NCBI GenBank assembly: GCA_965227905.1
Contig: OZ245780.1
Coordinates: 5,890,001 to 5,954,000 of the forward strand
Direction: 5' to 3'
Source: CBDDHT01 sp965227905
GTDB taxonomy: Bacteria > Pseudomonadota > Alphaproteobacteria > Rhizobiales > Methyloligellaceae
Length of the DNA: 64,000 nucleotides
The stretch's first letter is position 1, and each line of letters starts with the position of its first letter. The notes under the pieces are model-generated. The model did not search any database. It saw only the letters and a program-made list of their open reading frames with translations, and was not told the origin of the DNA. The position numbers were made by a program, and so were the translations under genes. Positions 43,556-52,364 of this stretch are shown in pieces.

Positions 43556-43627
43556 GAGCGCCCTTCCCGAGCCATCGGCTCGGCCTATCGCGTTTCCACA
43601 CCCTAGAGTTCAATTTTTCTTTTTATT

Positions 43628-43652
43628 ATTGATCACCGAAAATGGTGGATCA
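43628..43652. promoter_or_regulatory. Palindrome upstream of the ABC importer operon, possible operator
   Basis: TTGATC-ACC-GAAAAT-GGTG-GATCAA: arms TTGATC/GATCAA with inner ACC/GGT. It lies 73-97 bp upstream of the first ATPase gene in an AT-rich stretch that has T-runs on the forward strand. No T-run follows it on the reverse strand, so it would not terminate the upstream VOC gene. Confidence 0.35.
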
Positions 43653-43761
43653 ATGCAAGTTATCTTTTTGGCTGTAGGAGCGAACCCCCACAGGGCCGCG
43701 ACATCAACAATGTCCTGCATAGAGAGTCAAGATGTCATTCTACGATAAGTGAATCTCCCGA

Positions 43762-44667
43762 CTAGCGCTCGACGAAATGGATCAGAACGCCACCGACAGC
43801 CTTGGGGTGAACGAAGCCGATCCGTCCACGTCGCGACCCCGGTCTTCCGCGATAATCGATGAGAGGACACCCTTCCTTTTCGAGATGGTGTAGCGTCCGA
43901 TCGATATCGTCGGTCTTCAAAGCTATATGATGGAGGCCGGCACCCCGCTTTTCGATATAGCGTCCGATCGCCCCTTGGTCCTGGCGTGTCGTACCGGCAG
44001 CACCATGATTCACATTTCTGCCGTGAGAGGCATCGAACTCCTCCAGGAACTCGAGTTCCGTATCGCCGACAGTCAGAAACGACACCCGCAATCCGCCGAC
44101 AGGCTCAGGTTCGCGGCTATGATAAACCACGCCATAGGTATCGGATGTGAAACTCTCGACGATGGTTCGAACTTCCATATCCGTCTGGCGACTTTCAACA
44201 GGGCATCCGATCCCCTCTGCGAAAACACCCTCCGCCTTGCGATTGTCAGCCGATGCGATACCGATATGGTCCACACGTTCGACATGCTGACCAGGCTCAA
44301 AGGCAAGTCCGATCGAATCGGCGAGGCGCACTGCTACGCCGACGCTCGCATTCGGATCGACCCGTGCTTCCATTCGCCCCGCGATCCCAGGCCCTTCCTT
44401 CAGAGACAAGCCAAGCTTGGATGAAATGTCCGTCTGATTCGTAGTGTTGAGTGCGATATGATCCACACCAGGGCGTCGATGAGTGAGAAATGCATCGTCC
44501 TCCGAGAAAACGACGATTGCCGTTGCTCCGACCGCAAACGCGGGAACCTGACCTGTCGGGGTTTGGACCTGGCTGCAGGCGAGCCCCAGTTTATCGCCAA
44601 AAAAACCACACGCCGCAGCAACGTCGCGAACGGCGATAGCAATGTATGAAAGGCCCGGGTCACTCAT
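43762..44667 (-). CDS. VOC-superfamily protein, methylmalonyl-CoA epimerase-like
   Basis: 301 residues holding two VOC modules. The C-terminal half (from about 135) reads like methylmalonyl-CoA epimerase: VDHIGIASAD, LEFLEEFDAS, GLHHIALKTDDID and IGFVHPKAVGGVLIHFVE. The last metal and catalytic position, normally Glu in GVLxEL, is His here. The N-terminal module lacks its first His ligand (LSYIAIAV). It may be an epimerase or isomerase with altered metal chemistry. It is coupled to the CoA-transferase gene by an ATGA overlap, so it probably acts on the CoA ester made by that enzyme. Confidence 0.82.
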   Translation of the reverse strand: MSDPGLSYIAIAVRDVAAACGFFGDKLGLACSQVQTPTGQVPAFAVGATAIVVFSEDDAFLTHRRPGVDHIALNTTNQTDISSKLGLSLKEGPGIAGRMEARVDPNASVGVAVRLADSIGLAFEPGQHVERVDHIGIASADNRKAEGVFAEGIGCPVESRQTDMEVRTIVESFTSDTYGVVYHSREPEPVGGLRVSFLTVGDTELEFLEEFDASHGRNVNHGAAGTTRQDQGAIGRYIEKRGAGLHHIALKTDDIDRTLHHLEKEGCPLIDYRGRPGSRRGRIGFVHPKAVGGVLIHFVER

Positions 44668-45893
44668 GATGCCTGACTCACGGTCACTGGGCTGTCGTCC
44701 TTGGCCCCGACCGTCCCGGATGCAATGAGCTGATCAATTTGCGATGATTCCATTCCAAAACCGGCCAGAACTGCCCGGCTGTGTTCACCGAGTTCGGGCG
44801 GCGCCGAGCGGACGGTTCGCCCTTCGAATGCCGTCATTCGCAGTGGATTTGACAAAAGCCGGATAGCGCCAAGAGCCGGATGCTCGACCGTTTCGGCAAG
44901 ACCTGCATGTTGAACGTGCGGATCCTTGAAAACCTGATCGAGCGAATAGACGGGACCGGCGGGCACACCCGCCTCCATCAGTTCCTTCGTCCATTCGAGC
45001 GCCGGCCGGTGGGCGAATAAGGAATCGAGGCGCGCTTTAAGGTCTGCCCGGTTGTCGGACCGAACCGTGTTGTCGACGAAATCCGCGTGCGTCGCCAGCT
45101 CGGGCGCACCTAAAACGCTACACAGCTTCGTCCACTGATCCTGCGTTGCAGCAGCAACGTTAATCGGCCCGTCTGACGCCGTGAAGGCACCGTAGGGATA
45201 GATGACCGGGTGATCGTTTCCGATCCGCCCTGGCACGTCGCCAAGGCTGAGGGTGCGCTGCCCCTGCACACAGAGCAAACCAACCAGACCCGCAAGGAGC
45301 GACGTATCCACTTGCTGGCCCTGCCCAGTCACATGGCGCTGAGCCACGGCTGCTGTAATGCCAAGTGCCGCCCACATACCACCAACCACATCACCGATCG
45401 GGATGCCGAGCCTGATCGGATCGCCATCAGGAAAACCTGTGATGCTCATAAGACCCGACATGCCCTGCGCAATTTGGTCGTATCCAGGCCACTGACCATA
45501 GGGCCCGTCCGCTCCAAATCCCGTGATACTGGCGTAGATGAGCCGCGGATTGTCTCCACTGAGCGTTTCATAATCGAGGCCCATTGCCTTGGTCGCGCCT
45601 GGTTTGAAATTCTCCACGACAACGTCGACCTCGCGTGCCAGTTGCCGCAAAAGAGCCAATCCCTCTTCGCTGCGAAAGTCGACGGCGAGGCTGCGCTTGT
45701 TTCGATTGATACTGAGATAATAGACACCGATGCCTCGGTCGAAGGGTGCCCAGCCCCGGCTCATTTCGCCGTCCGGGAGCGGCTCGACCTTGATCACGTC
45801 AGCACCGAGATCACCCAGGATCATAGTCGAGAACGGACCTGCCAAAGCACGCGTCAGATCCAGTACGCGGATGTTCTCAAGCGGCAATGACAT
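44664..45893 (-). CDS. Family III CoA-transferase (CaiB/BaiF)
   Basis: 409 residues: MSLPLENIRVLDLTRALAGP at the start, YLSINRNKRSLAVDFRSEEG, SITGFGADGPYGQWPGYDQI and the catalytic Asp in GIPIGDVVGGMW. The frame is open for another 146 codons upstream, but AGGAGAA seven bases before ATG 45893 and the family N-terminus fix the start; the extension runs antisense to the neighbouring crotonase. It overlaps the VOC gene by four bases. The divergent neighbour is a methylglutaconyl-CoA-hydratase-like gene. Confidence 0.93.
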   Translation of the reverse strand: MSLPLENIRVLDLTRALAGPFSTMILGDLGADVIKVEPLPDGEMSRGWAPFDRGIGVYYLSINRNKRSLAVDFRSEEGLALLRQLAREVDVVVENFKPGATKAMGLDYETLSGDNPRLIYASITGFGADGPYGQWPGYDQIAQGMSGLMSITGFPDGDPIRLGIPIGDVVGGMWAALGITAAVAQRHVTGQGQQVDTSLLAGLVGLLCVQGQRTLSLGDVPGRIGNDHPVIYPYGAFTASDGPINVAAATQDQWTKLCSVLGAPELATHADFVDNTVRSDNRADLKARLDSLFAHRPALEWTKELMEAGVPAGPVYSLDQVFKDPHVQHAGLAETVEHPALGAIRLLSNPLRMTAFEGRTVRSAPPELGEHSRAVLAGFGMESSQIDQLIASGTVGAKDDSPVTVSQAS

Positions 45894-46007
45894 GAAAAAT
45901 TCTCCTGTCCTTTTCACGCATGGTCGATTTCTGCCGACCGTGTTAGCAGGACGCAAGCGCCATTGTATAGAAGATGCCAATCCGGCAAAGACGCAGGAGA
46001 ATTGGGG

Positions 46008-46799
46008 ATGACGGAATCGGTCGTGGAACACTCGGTTGACGAAAGGGGCGTCGCGACCCTGAAGCTGAACCGGCCCGAGGTGAACAATGCCTACAACGGC
46101 GACATGATCGCTGAACTCGGCGAGATCATGAGTGGGTTTGGAAACGACCCTGCCGTACGTGTGGTGGTCATCCGGGGAAACGGACGCCACTTCCAGGCGG
46201 GTGCCGACCTGGCCTGGATCCAAAGTGTGCGCGCGGAAAACGAGCAAGAGAACGTTGAAGTTTCCAAACGCACCACGGCGCTCGTTCACGGCCTCACACA
46301 ATTCCCAAAACCAACGATAGCACTTGTGCATGGCGGGTGTTTCGGGGGCGGAGTCGGTGTTGTCGCTGCCTGCGATATTGTGATCGCAGCCGAAGATGCC
46401 ATGTTTGCCATTACCGAGGCCCGCTGGGGTCTGATTGCAACCCCTATCGTCCCACAGTTAATCTCCCGCATGGGGCCGGGACGTGTGCGACGCTACAGCC
46501 TGACATGCGAGCGCTTCGACGGGAGGCGCGCCTTCGATATCGGTCTGGCCGACGAGGTTTGCCCGGCCAGCCAGCTGGATGAGACCGCCGCACCGATCAT
46601 CGATGCGCTGCTGCATGTCCCACCGGAGGCGCTCGCCGAAAGCAAAGCCGATGCTCTCAAATTTGCCAACCTAGTCTATGACGATGCCGCATTGGACGAA
46701 ATGGCCCGACCCCACGCTATGAAGCGGCTGTCGCCCGAAGCCGATGAAGGCCTCAAGAGCTTTCTGGAGAAACGCAAACCTTCCTGGTATCCAGGCTGA
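46008..46799 (+). CDS. Enoyl-CoA hydratase-family protein, 3-methylglutaconyl-CoA hydratase-like
   Basis: 263 residues. The pattern GGGVGVVAACDIVIA (first Glu replaced by Gly) with AITEARWGLIATPIVPQLIS and RRYSLTCERFD is that of the AUH/LiuC subgroup, which hydrates 3-methylglutaconyl-CoA to HMG-CoA in leucine breakdown. Together with the HMG-CoA-lyase-like gene 14 kb away this would fit, though the two are not in one operon. The ATG at 46008 has GGAG eight bases before and is preferred to one at 45963. It is divergent from the CoA-transferase/VOC pair. Confidence 0.88.
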   Translation: MTESVVEHSVDERGVATLKLNRPEVNNAYNGDMIAELGEIMSGFGNDPAVRVVVIRGNGRHFQAGADLAWIQSVRAENEQENVEVSKRTTALVHGLTQFPKPTIALVHGGCFGGGVGVVAACDIVIAAEDAMFAITEARWGLIATPIVPQLISRMGPGRVRRYSLTCERFDGRRAFDIGLADEVCPASQLDETAAPIIDALLHVPPEALAESKADALKFANLVYDDAALDEMARPHAMKRLSPEADEGLKSFLEKRKPSWYPG

Positions 46800-46837
46800 C
46801 CGGGGCCTACACGCTTATGGCATGAGGGAGTACTGCC

Positions 46838-47557
46838 ATGACTGACTTCGCCTTTGTCGATTGGGCCGTGAACAATCTGGATAAACTGGTCGTCGGTGCC
46901 GTTGGCGGCGCAATCGGTGTCGGCCTCAAAGAAGCCGGCCAGTATATTTGGGGCTGGTATCGGGCTGGACGTCACGAGGACGCTGGATTCCATATTGCGG
47001 CAACGATGTATCCGCAGATCAATCCCGCCGATCCAGGTCATCAGCGCTATCTGCCGGCACTTGAGCAAGGCAAGACCCATGTCCAGGAACTCATCTGGCT
47101 GGGCTCCGAAATCTCACTAAATGTTTTCCTGACAAATGCCTATGTTCTGCGCCAAACCAACAATGCCATGTCTGGCGCGCGAAATGCTGGCCTGCTTCTC
47201 GGAACCATGCCGGAACGGGCAGAACGCCCTCTGCTGAAGAAACTGGTCGGCTATCATAATGCCATCCCGTCGAATGACATTGTGCGGGTTTTCAAGTCGC
47301 ATGTTGGGACCGACAGTGTCGGGCGTGTGCATGGGATATCGCCGCCGACCCATGAACACTATTCCGGATCGCCTCACCGACGCGTTCTGCGCGCCATGTT
47401 CGTGGCAGATAGCCAGCTTGCCAACGGCCTGCCGCACAAGACGAGCGTGCATTTTCCGCGCGAGATTCATGCCGACCGATACGACACGCTCGATTTTCTC
47501 ATCGAAGAGCATCAGGTGAAGCCTGAGCGCTTTGAGGCCTGCCGTGTGTATTTTTGA
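46838..47557 (+). CDS. Protein of unknown function, 239 aa
   Basis: I do not recognise this protein. It starts after a good ribosome site (GAGGGAG) 38 bp downstream of a hydratase gene. Residues about 15-33 (LVVGAVGGAIGVGLKEAGQ) are glycine-rich and weakly hydrophobic, and the rest is soluble with many His, Arg and Asn residues, for example HHxx-like PTHEHYSGSPHRR and a C-terminal HFPREIHADRYDTLDFL. Codon use looks like that of its neighbours. It could be an orphan or a member of a small alphaproteobacterial family. Confidence 0.65.
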   Translation: MTDFAFVDWAVNNLDKLVVGAVGGAIGVGLKEAGQYIWGWYRAGRHEDAGFHIAATMYPQINPADPGHQRYLPALEQGKTHVQELIWLGSEISLNVFLTNAYVLRQTNNAMSGARNAGLLLGTMPERAERPLLKKLVGYHNAIPSNDIVRVFKSHVGTDSVGRVHGISPPTHEHYSGSPHRRVLRAMFVADSQLANGLPHKTSVHFPREIHADRYDTLDFLIEEHQVKPERFEACRVYF

Positions 47558-47575
47558 TTTCTTGAGATTGCATGG

Positions 47576-47598
47576 ATTGCCGGGTCAAGCCCGGCAAT
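47576..47598. repeat. Short GC-rich palindrome (ATTGCCGGG...CCCGGCAAT)
   Basis: Perfect 9-bp arms around TCAAG, followed by GACG, the form of a common intergenic repeat in alphaproteobacteria. It lies between convergent genes and may serve as their terminator, although T-runs are absent at its edges. Confidence 0.6.
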
Positions 47599-47627
47599 GA
47601 CGTAGTAAGGTCTATGCCAACCTCTCG

Positions 47628-49712
47628 TCAACGAACCACGCGCACGAGTGCATCAACCGCCACAACACCATCCTGCCAGACGAGAAGTGGATTGATTTCG
47701 GCATCTATCAGTCGCGGATCTGTTGCGAGCTGAGAGAAGGCTGCGATGGCCTCGGCGAATGCCTGCAGGTCTCCTTGGGGAAGATTGCGATAGCCGCGCA
47801 GCGGAGCGAACCCCTTGATCTCGGCAATCATCTCGCGAGCGGTTTCTATATCGACCGGCGCCAACCGAACAGACTTATCGTTGTAGAGTTCTGCGAGTAC
47901 GCCTCCTGGAGCCAGAGTAATGACGGTCCCAACCTGGATATCACGCACCAGCCCCACAAGCGCTTCACCCAGAGCATCGACCTTTGGCGCGATCAGCAGG
48001 CGTTGCACGGCAATACCGGGTTGATGCGCTTCAACAGCTGTCTTGATGCGCTTGGCCGCACTGACCAACGCAGCACGATTTTCGATACCAATGACAACGC
48101 CGCCGACTTCTGTCTTATGCGCAATCTCCTCAGCGAGAACCTTGGCGACTACGGGAAACGCAAACGGCAACTCGATGGTGCCGACCTCATCAAATTCAGC
48201 AATAACATGAGGAACCGTTGGCACGCCCGCCCGCGAGAGAAGCGACAGTCCAGCCGCTTCATCCAGCACTGCAGCGCGACCTTCGTCTGCCAATACGGAC
48301 CGTTTTCCGGCTTCGGGTCGTGGGGCTTGCCATTCGGCCCAGGCCCGAACCGCGTCGGCGCATGCCCATGTGCTCCGGAAAACGGGAATTCCAGCCGCAC
48401 CCATCGCACGTATCGCGTCGGGTGCTTCAGGTACGAGAAAGGCACCAACAGGCTTGCCGTTTTTTTCGCAGTCAATGATGGGCTGAAGGGCTAACTCGGG
48501 ATTGAATCGCGCCGACGAACCGACCGCCACCAGCACAGCGTCGAAGTCATCCGCCCGTGTCATGGCCTCCAAGGTTCCGCGCATGATGTCGTACCGCGCT
48601 CCTGCCAACGTGACATCCACCATCGGCCCGGCCGAGACGCGGATGCCCGTCTCCCGAATAGCCGTCAGCGTGTCTTCCGAGGCACGACCTATCTCAAGAC
48701 CTGCGACCGACAGAGCATCGACAAGCGATGCACCGCCTCCACCGGTTGTCGTCACCACCCCGACACGCGGATTGGATCTGCTCAAAGGTCGCCGACCCGA
48801 GAACAATGGGACCGATTCGAGCAATCCTTCAAAGCTCTGCAATCTCGCGATCCCAGCATCGCGAAGAAAGGCCTCCACGCTTGCACCGTCGGATAGAAGC
48901 GCGCCAGTGTGTAGCACCGCCAGCTCCCGTCCTTCTCCCGACCGTCCGAGCGTGAAAGCCAGAACCGGCTTTGATCGAGCATGCGCTTCCGCCGCGAAAC
49001 TTGCGATTTCCTCTGCATCGCGGATTGTCTCAAGAAAGAGCAGGAATGCATTCGTCGCCGGATCATCGAGCAATAGACGCCCGATGGCACCGACGGTGAG
49101 GTCAGCCTCATTGCCAACCGAGACGAGTTTGGAAAATCCAAGTCCCAGTGCCAACGCACGCGACATCAAGCCGCCGATCATGCTGCCACTTTGCGAAAGA
49201 AGCGCGACCGACCCCGGCCGCAATTCTTTTTCCGCGAATGCCGCGTTCGCAGTGAGCGCCAATCCGTTTGCGACATTCACAACGCCAAGGCTGTTCGGAC
49301 CGACGAGCCGAATGCCGGTTTGATCGGATATCTCGAGAAGCTGTTCCTGCCGACGACGCCCTTCCGAGCCTGCGTCGGCAAATCCATCTGCAAGCAAAGT
49401 CGCGGCCGGCACGCCCATCGCCCCCGCTTCTGCTACGGCGTCGAGTGTAGCTGCCGCATTGACGAGCACGAAGACATGGTCCGGCACCGCCGGCAAGGCA
49501 TCAAGACTGGGGAATGCTGCTTGACCCTGAACCCGTTTTCGCTTCGGATTGACGGGATAGACTGTTCCTTGAAAACCATGCTGCTTGAGAAAACGCAGGG
49601 GACGCGCCGTCGTCTTGGTCTCATCATCCGACACGCCAATCAAAGCGACGCTGCTCGGTGCAAAGAGCGCATCGCGCAGCGACGGTCGTACAGTTTGCTT
49701 GTCGCTTGCCAT
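47628..49712 (-). CDS. NDP-forming acyl-CoA synthetase (acetyl-CoA synthetase-like, fused alpha and beta domains)
   Basis: 694 residues: an N-terminal CoA-binding Rossmann domain (SVALIGVSDDETKTTARPLR, YPVNPKRK), ligase-CoA domains (LLSQSGSMIGGLMSRAL, then VLHTGALLSDGASVEAFLRD holding the phosphorylated-His equivalent in HTGAL) and a C-terminal ATP-grasp domain (FPVVAKVLAEEIAHKTEVGG, DAEINPLLV). It makes an acyl-CoA from a carboxylate with ATP, or the reverse. It lies six bases after an acyl-CoA dehydrogenase gene, so activation and oxidation of the same acid are suggested. Substrate unknown. Confidence 0.92.
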   Translation of the reverse strand: MASDKQTVRPSLRDALFAPSSVALIGVSDDETKTTARPLRFLKQHGFQGTVYPVNPKRKRVQGQAAFPSLDALPAVPDHVFVLVNAAATLDAVAEAGAMGVPAATLLADGFADAGSEGRRRQEQLLEISDQTGIRLVGPNSLGVVNVANGLALTANAAFAEKELRPGSVALLSQSGSMIGGLMSRALALGLGFSKLVSVGNEADLTVGAIGRLLLDDPATNAFLLFLETIRDAEEIASFAAEAHARSKPVLAFTLGRSGEGRELAVLHTGALLSDGASVEAFLRDAGIARLQSFEGLLESVPLFSGRRPLSRSNPRVGVVTTTGGGGASLVDALSVAGLEIGRASEDTLTAIRETGIRVSAGPMVDVTLAGARYDIMRGTLEAMTRADDFDAVLVAVGSSARFNPELALQPIIDCEKNGKPVGAFLVPEAPDAIRAMGAAGIPVFRSTWACADAVRAWAEWQAPRPEAGKRSVLADEGRAAVLDEAAGLSLLSRAGVPTVPHVIAEFDEVGTIELPFAFPVVAKVLAEEIAHKTEVGGVVIGIENRAALVSAAKRIKTAVEAHQPGIAVQRLLIAPKVDALGEALVGLVRDIQVGTVITLAPGGVLAELYNDKSVRLAPVDIETAREMIAEIKGFAPLRGYRNLPQGDLQAFAEAIAAFSQLATDPRLIDAEINPLLVWQDGVVAVDALVRVVR

Positions 49713-49718
49713 AGAACG

Positions 49719-50870
49719 TCAGCGGCCAGGTCGCTGCGAAAAGCGGCGCTCGAAAACCGTCTCCGCTATCCGGTTCTTCATCATCTCGACCGAGCCACCG
49801 GCGATCTTCCAACCCCTCGTTCGGCGAACGCAATACTGCACGAGGCTTTCTTCGGAAAAACCGTGACCGCCCATCGCCTGCATTGCGGCATCGGCAACAT
49901 CGAATCCGGCTGTATTGCAGGCAAGCTTAGCCATCGACGTCAGTGCAGGATCGGGCAGACCATCCTTGGCGCCGACCGCTGCCCGGTAGAGCATGAGTTG
50001 GGCTGACTCCAGCTTGACGGCCATTTCGGCGAAACTCCATTGCAGGCCTTGAAACTCACAAAGCGGACGTCCGAACTGCTCGCGCGTCATGACGTGCTCG
50101 CGCGCGATGTTGAACGCATGACGTCCCAATGCAAGCGAGCGTGCCGCGTTACCGCACCGTTCGGCATTGAACCCGGAAATCTGTTTTTTGAATCCGCCGG
50201 CTGGAAGGAGCACGTTCTCCGGCAGGATCTCGACATTCTCAAAATGCAGCTCCGACCAGGCTTCGCCATTCATGAAGGCACTTGGATTGCCGATTGTCAG
50301 CCCTTCTGCCCCCCTTTCCACCAAGACCGATCCGATACCGGAAACGCCGGGTCCAAATCGGCAGTAGACGAGGAAGAGATCCGCCTCGGGACTGTGGGTC
50401 GAGAAGATCTTTGAGCCGTTCAGTCTCCAACCGTTGCCATCGGGTGTTGCCGAGGTTTGCAAATCGGTCACTGCCGACCCGGCACCAGACTCTGTCATGC
50501 AAAGAGCGATCAGCTTTCGAGCTCTCAAGAGATCATTCAGGTACCGTTCCTTCTGATCAGGGGATCCAAATTCGGCAAAGGTGCGGATTGCGCCGAAATT
50601 GCCGGCCTGCACCACATCGGCACTTCTCGGGCAAACGAGTGCAACCTGCTCGATCGCAATGACGGCATCCATGAGTGTGCCGCCCTGTCCGCCATCCTCA
50701 TCGCGGATCGTAATGCCCATGAGACCCTGATCGGCGAATAGCTCGGCGACATCCCGCGGCACCGCCTCTGACCGCGCACGCTCAGCGGCCTTTTCCTTGA
50801 GATGGCGTTCAGCAATCCCGCGAACAGAATCGCGAAACAGAGACTGCGACTCGTCAAGCTCGAAATCCAT
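49719..50870 (-). CDS. Acyl-CoA dehydrogenase of the GGS-type subgroup
   Basis: 383 residues from ATG 50870 (AAGG eight bases before, and MDFELDESQSLFRDSVR at the usual N-terminus; the open frame upstream is spurious). FAD-domain marks are LCMTESGAGSAVTDLQT and LNGSKIFSTHSPEADL, and the C-terminus has QAMGGHGFSEESLVQYCVRR then KIAGGSVEMMKNRIAE. The catalytic Glu of EGTxE is Gly here, as in members that work as heterodimers or use another base, so activity alone is uncertain. It forms an operon with the acyl-CoA synthetase gene and is divergent from a lyase gene. Confidence 0.91.
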   Translation of the reverse strand: MDFELDESQSLFRDSVRGIAERHLKEKAAERARSEAVPRDVAELFADQGLMGITIRDEDGGQGGTLMDAVIAIEQVALVCPRSADVVQAGNFGAIRTFAEFGSPDQKERYLNDLLRARKLIALCMTESGAGSAVTDLQTSATPDGNGWRLNGSKIFSTHSPEADLFLVYCRFGPGVSGIGSVLVERGAEGLTIGNPSAFMNGEAWSELHFENVEILPENVLLPAGGFKKQISGFNAERCGNAARSLALGRHAFNIAREHVMTREQFGRPLCEFQGLQWSFAEMAVKLESAQLMLYRAAVGAKDGLPDPALTSMAKLACNTAGFDVADAAMQAMGGHGFSEESLVQYCVRRTRGWKIAGGSVEMMKNRIAETVFERRFSQRPGR

Positions 50871-50958
50871 AGCTACACCTTGCCTCAATCGAAGTGCGCT
50901 TGTGATGTCACAGCTTGCCCCGTCCGGGCAAGGCGCGGGCGCCGGAATAGGAATAGCG

Positions 50959-52308
50959 ATGCCATCTCTTGTCCTCTCCTCCGAACTTTTCCGCAACATG
51001 TTCGGCACCGAAGCCATGCGGACCGTTTTTTCGGACAAAGCTCTCGTGCAGCACTATCTGGATATCGAAGCGGCGCTCGCACGCGTTCAAGCGAGTATGG
51101 GCCTGATCCCTTCTGAAGCCGGGACGGCAATCACACAGGCTGCTGGGATTGAGAATATCGATTTCGGAAGGATGGCGGCAAAGACGGAAATCGTCGGCTA
51201 TCCGATCATCGCCCTCGTCGAGCAATTGTCGGAATCGTGCCCCGATGGCCTTGGCCAATACTGTCATTGGGGCGCTACGACGCAGGACATCATGGATACT
51301 GCCGATGCGCTGCAGATCCGAGACGGCCTGGCATTGATCCAAAGCGACACTGTGGCAATCGCAGAAACGCTTGCGGAACTCGCAGAGACGCACAAGCACA
51401 CGGCCATGGCAGGCCGAACGCATCTACAGCACGCCCTTCCTGTCACGTTCGGCCAAAGAGCGACTGGCTGGCTCTCAGCGATCGATCGCCACATCCAGCG
51501 TATCGAGGAATTGAAACCAAGGGTCCTCGTCGGCGAGTTTGCCGGCGCAGCCGGCACCTTGGCATCCCTCGGCCAGGATGGGCTTCGCGTTCAGGACGCT
51601 CTGATGGATGAGCTCGGCCTCGGTAAACCATCTTTCACTTGGCACACGGCCCGCGACGGATTTGCCGAAACAACCGGCGCTCTCGCTCTCCTAAGCGGGA
51701 CATTGGGCAAGATCGGATATGACGTCATGCTCTTGATGCAATCCGAAGTCGGTGAGGTCTTCGAGCCTTTCGTGTCCGGACGTGGTGCAAGCTCCACGAT
51801 GCCGCAAAAGCGCAATCCGATCAGCTCCGAACTCCTGCTGGCCGCCGCCAAGATCACCCGTCAGCATCATGGCACGATGCTCGATGCCATTATTCAGGAC
51901 CACGAACGCGCCACCGGCCCCTGGCACGCCGAATGGCATGCGCTTCCCGAATGCTTCATCGTGACAGCCGGGGCACTCTTCCACGCGAATTCCATGCTGG
52001 CAGGTCTCGAAGTCCAGCCCGATGCCATGGCGCGCAATCTCGATGTGACCGGCGGGCTCATCGTCGCCGAAGCCGTGATGATGGGTCTTGCACCGCATAT
52101 CGGACGCCAGCGCGCGCATGACCTGGTTTACGACAGTTGCCGCCAATGTCTGGAAGGCGAGGAGACCTTTGTCGACGCACTCATGGGCGCGTCGGAAGTC
52201 GCGAATGCTCTCACCCGTGATGCCGTTGAAGCCCTTGTCGATCCGAAGCACTATCTCGGCGTCGCACCCGAGATGGTCGAGCGCTATCTGTCAAGCCGTG
52301 CGCAATAA
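50959..52308 (+). CDS. Adenylosuccinate lyase/3-carboxymuconate cycloisomerase-superfamily enzyme
   Basis: 449 residues. The three conserved regions are HWGATTQDIMDTADALQIRD, GRTHLQHALPVTFGQRATGW and the signature loop SGRGASSTMPQKRNPISSEL (SSxMPxKxNP). The first two are closer to PcaB (3-carboxy-cis,cis-muconate cycloisomerase) than to purine biosynthesis PurB. No other protocatechuate genes lie nearby, so it may act on another carboxylated substrate. The start is taken at ATG 50959 (AGGA seven bases before); another ATG lies at 50905. The promoter region is shared with the divergent acyl-CoA dehydrogenase gene. Confidence 0.9.
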   Translation: MPSLVLSSELFRNMFGTEAMRTVFSDKALVQHYLDIEAALARVQASMGLIPSEAGTAITQAAGIENIDFGRMAAKTEIVGYPIIALVEQLSESCPDGLGQYCHWGATTQDIMDTADALQIRDGLALIQSDTVAIAETLAELAETHKHTAMAGRTHLQHALPVTFGQRATGWLSAIDRHIQRIEELKPRVLVGEFAGAAGTLASLGQDGLRVQDALMDELGLGKPSFTWHTARDGFAETTGALALLSGTLGKIGYDVMLLMQSEVGEVFEPFVSGRGASSTMPQKRNPISSELLLAAAKITRQHHGTMLDAIIQDHERATGPWHAEWHALPECFIVTAGALFHANSMLAGLEVQPDAMARNLDVTGGLIVAEAVMMGLAPHIGRQRAHDLVYDSCRQCLEGEETFVDALMGASEVANALTRDAVEALVDPKHYLGVAPEMVERYLSSRAQ

Positions 52309-52364
52309 CGAATAAGTGTCGCCGGGCGAACCGTCGCGTCCGCGATTCGCCTGGAACGGATCGA

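Noticed and set aside
42521..43606. Forward frame of about 360 codons opposite the OppD-type ATPase gene
   Set aside because: The reverse strand carries complete Walker and signature motifs; the forward product resembles nothing.
45894..46331. 146-codon N-terminal extension of the CoA-transferase frame
   Set aside because: It is antisense to the methylglutaconyl-CoA-hydratase-like gene, and the ATG at 45893 has a strong ribosome site and the family N-terminus.
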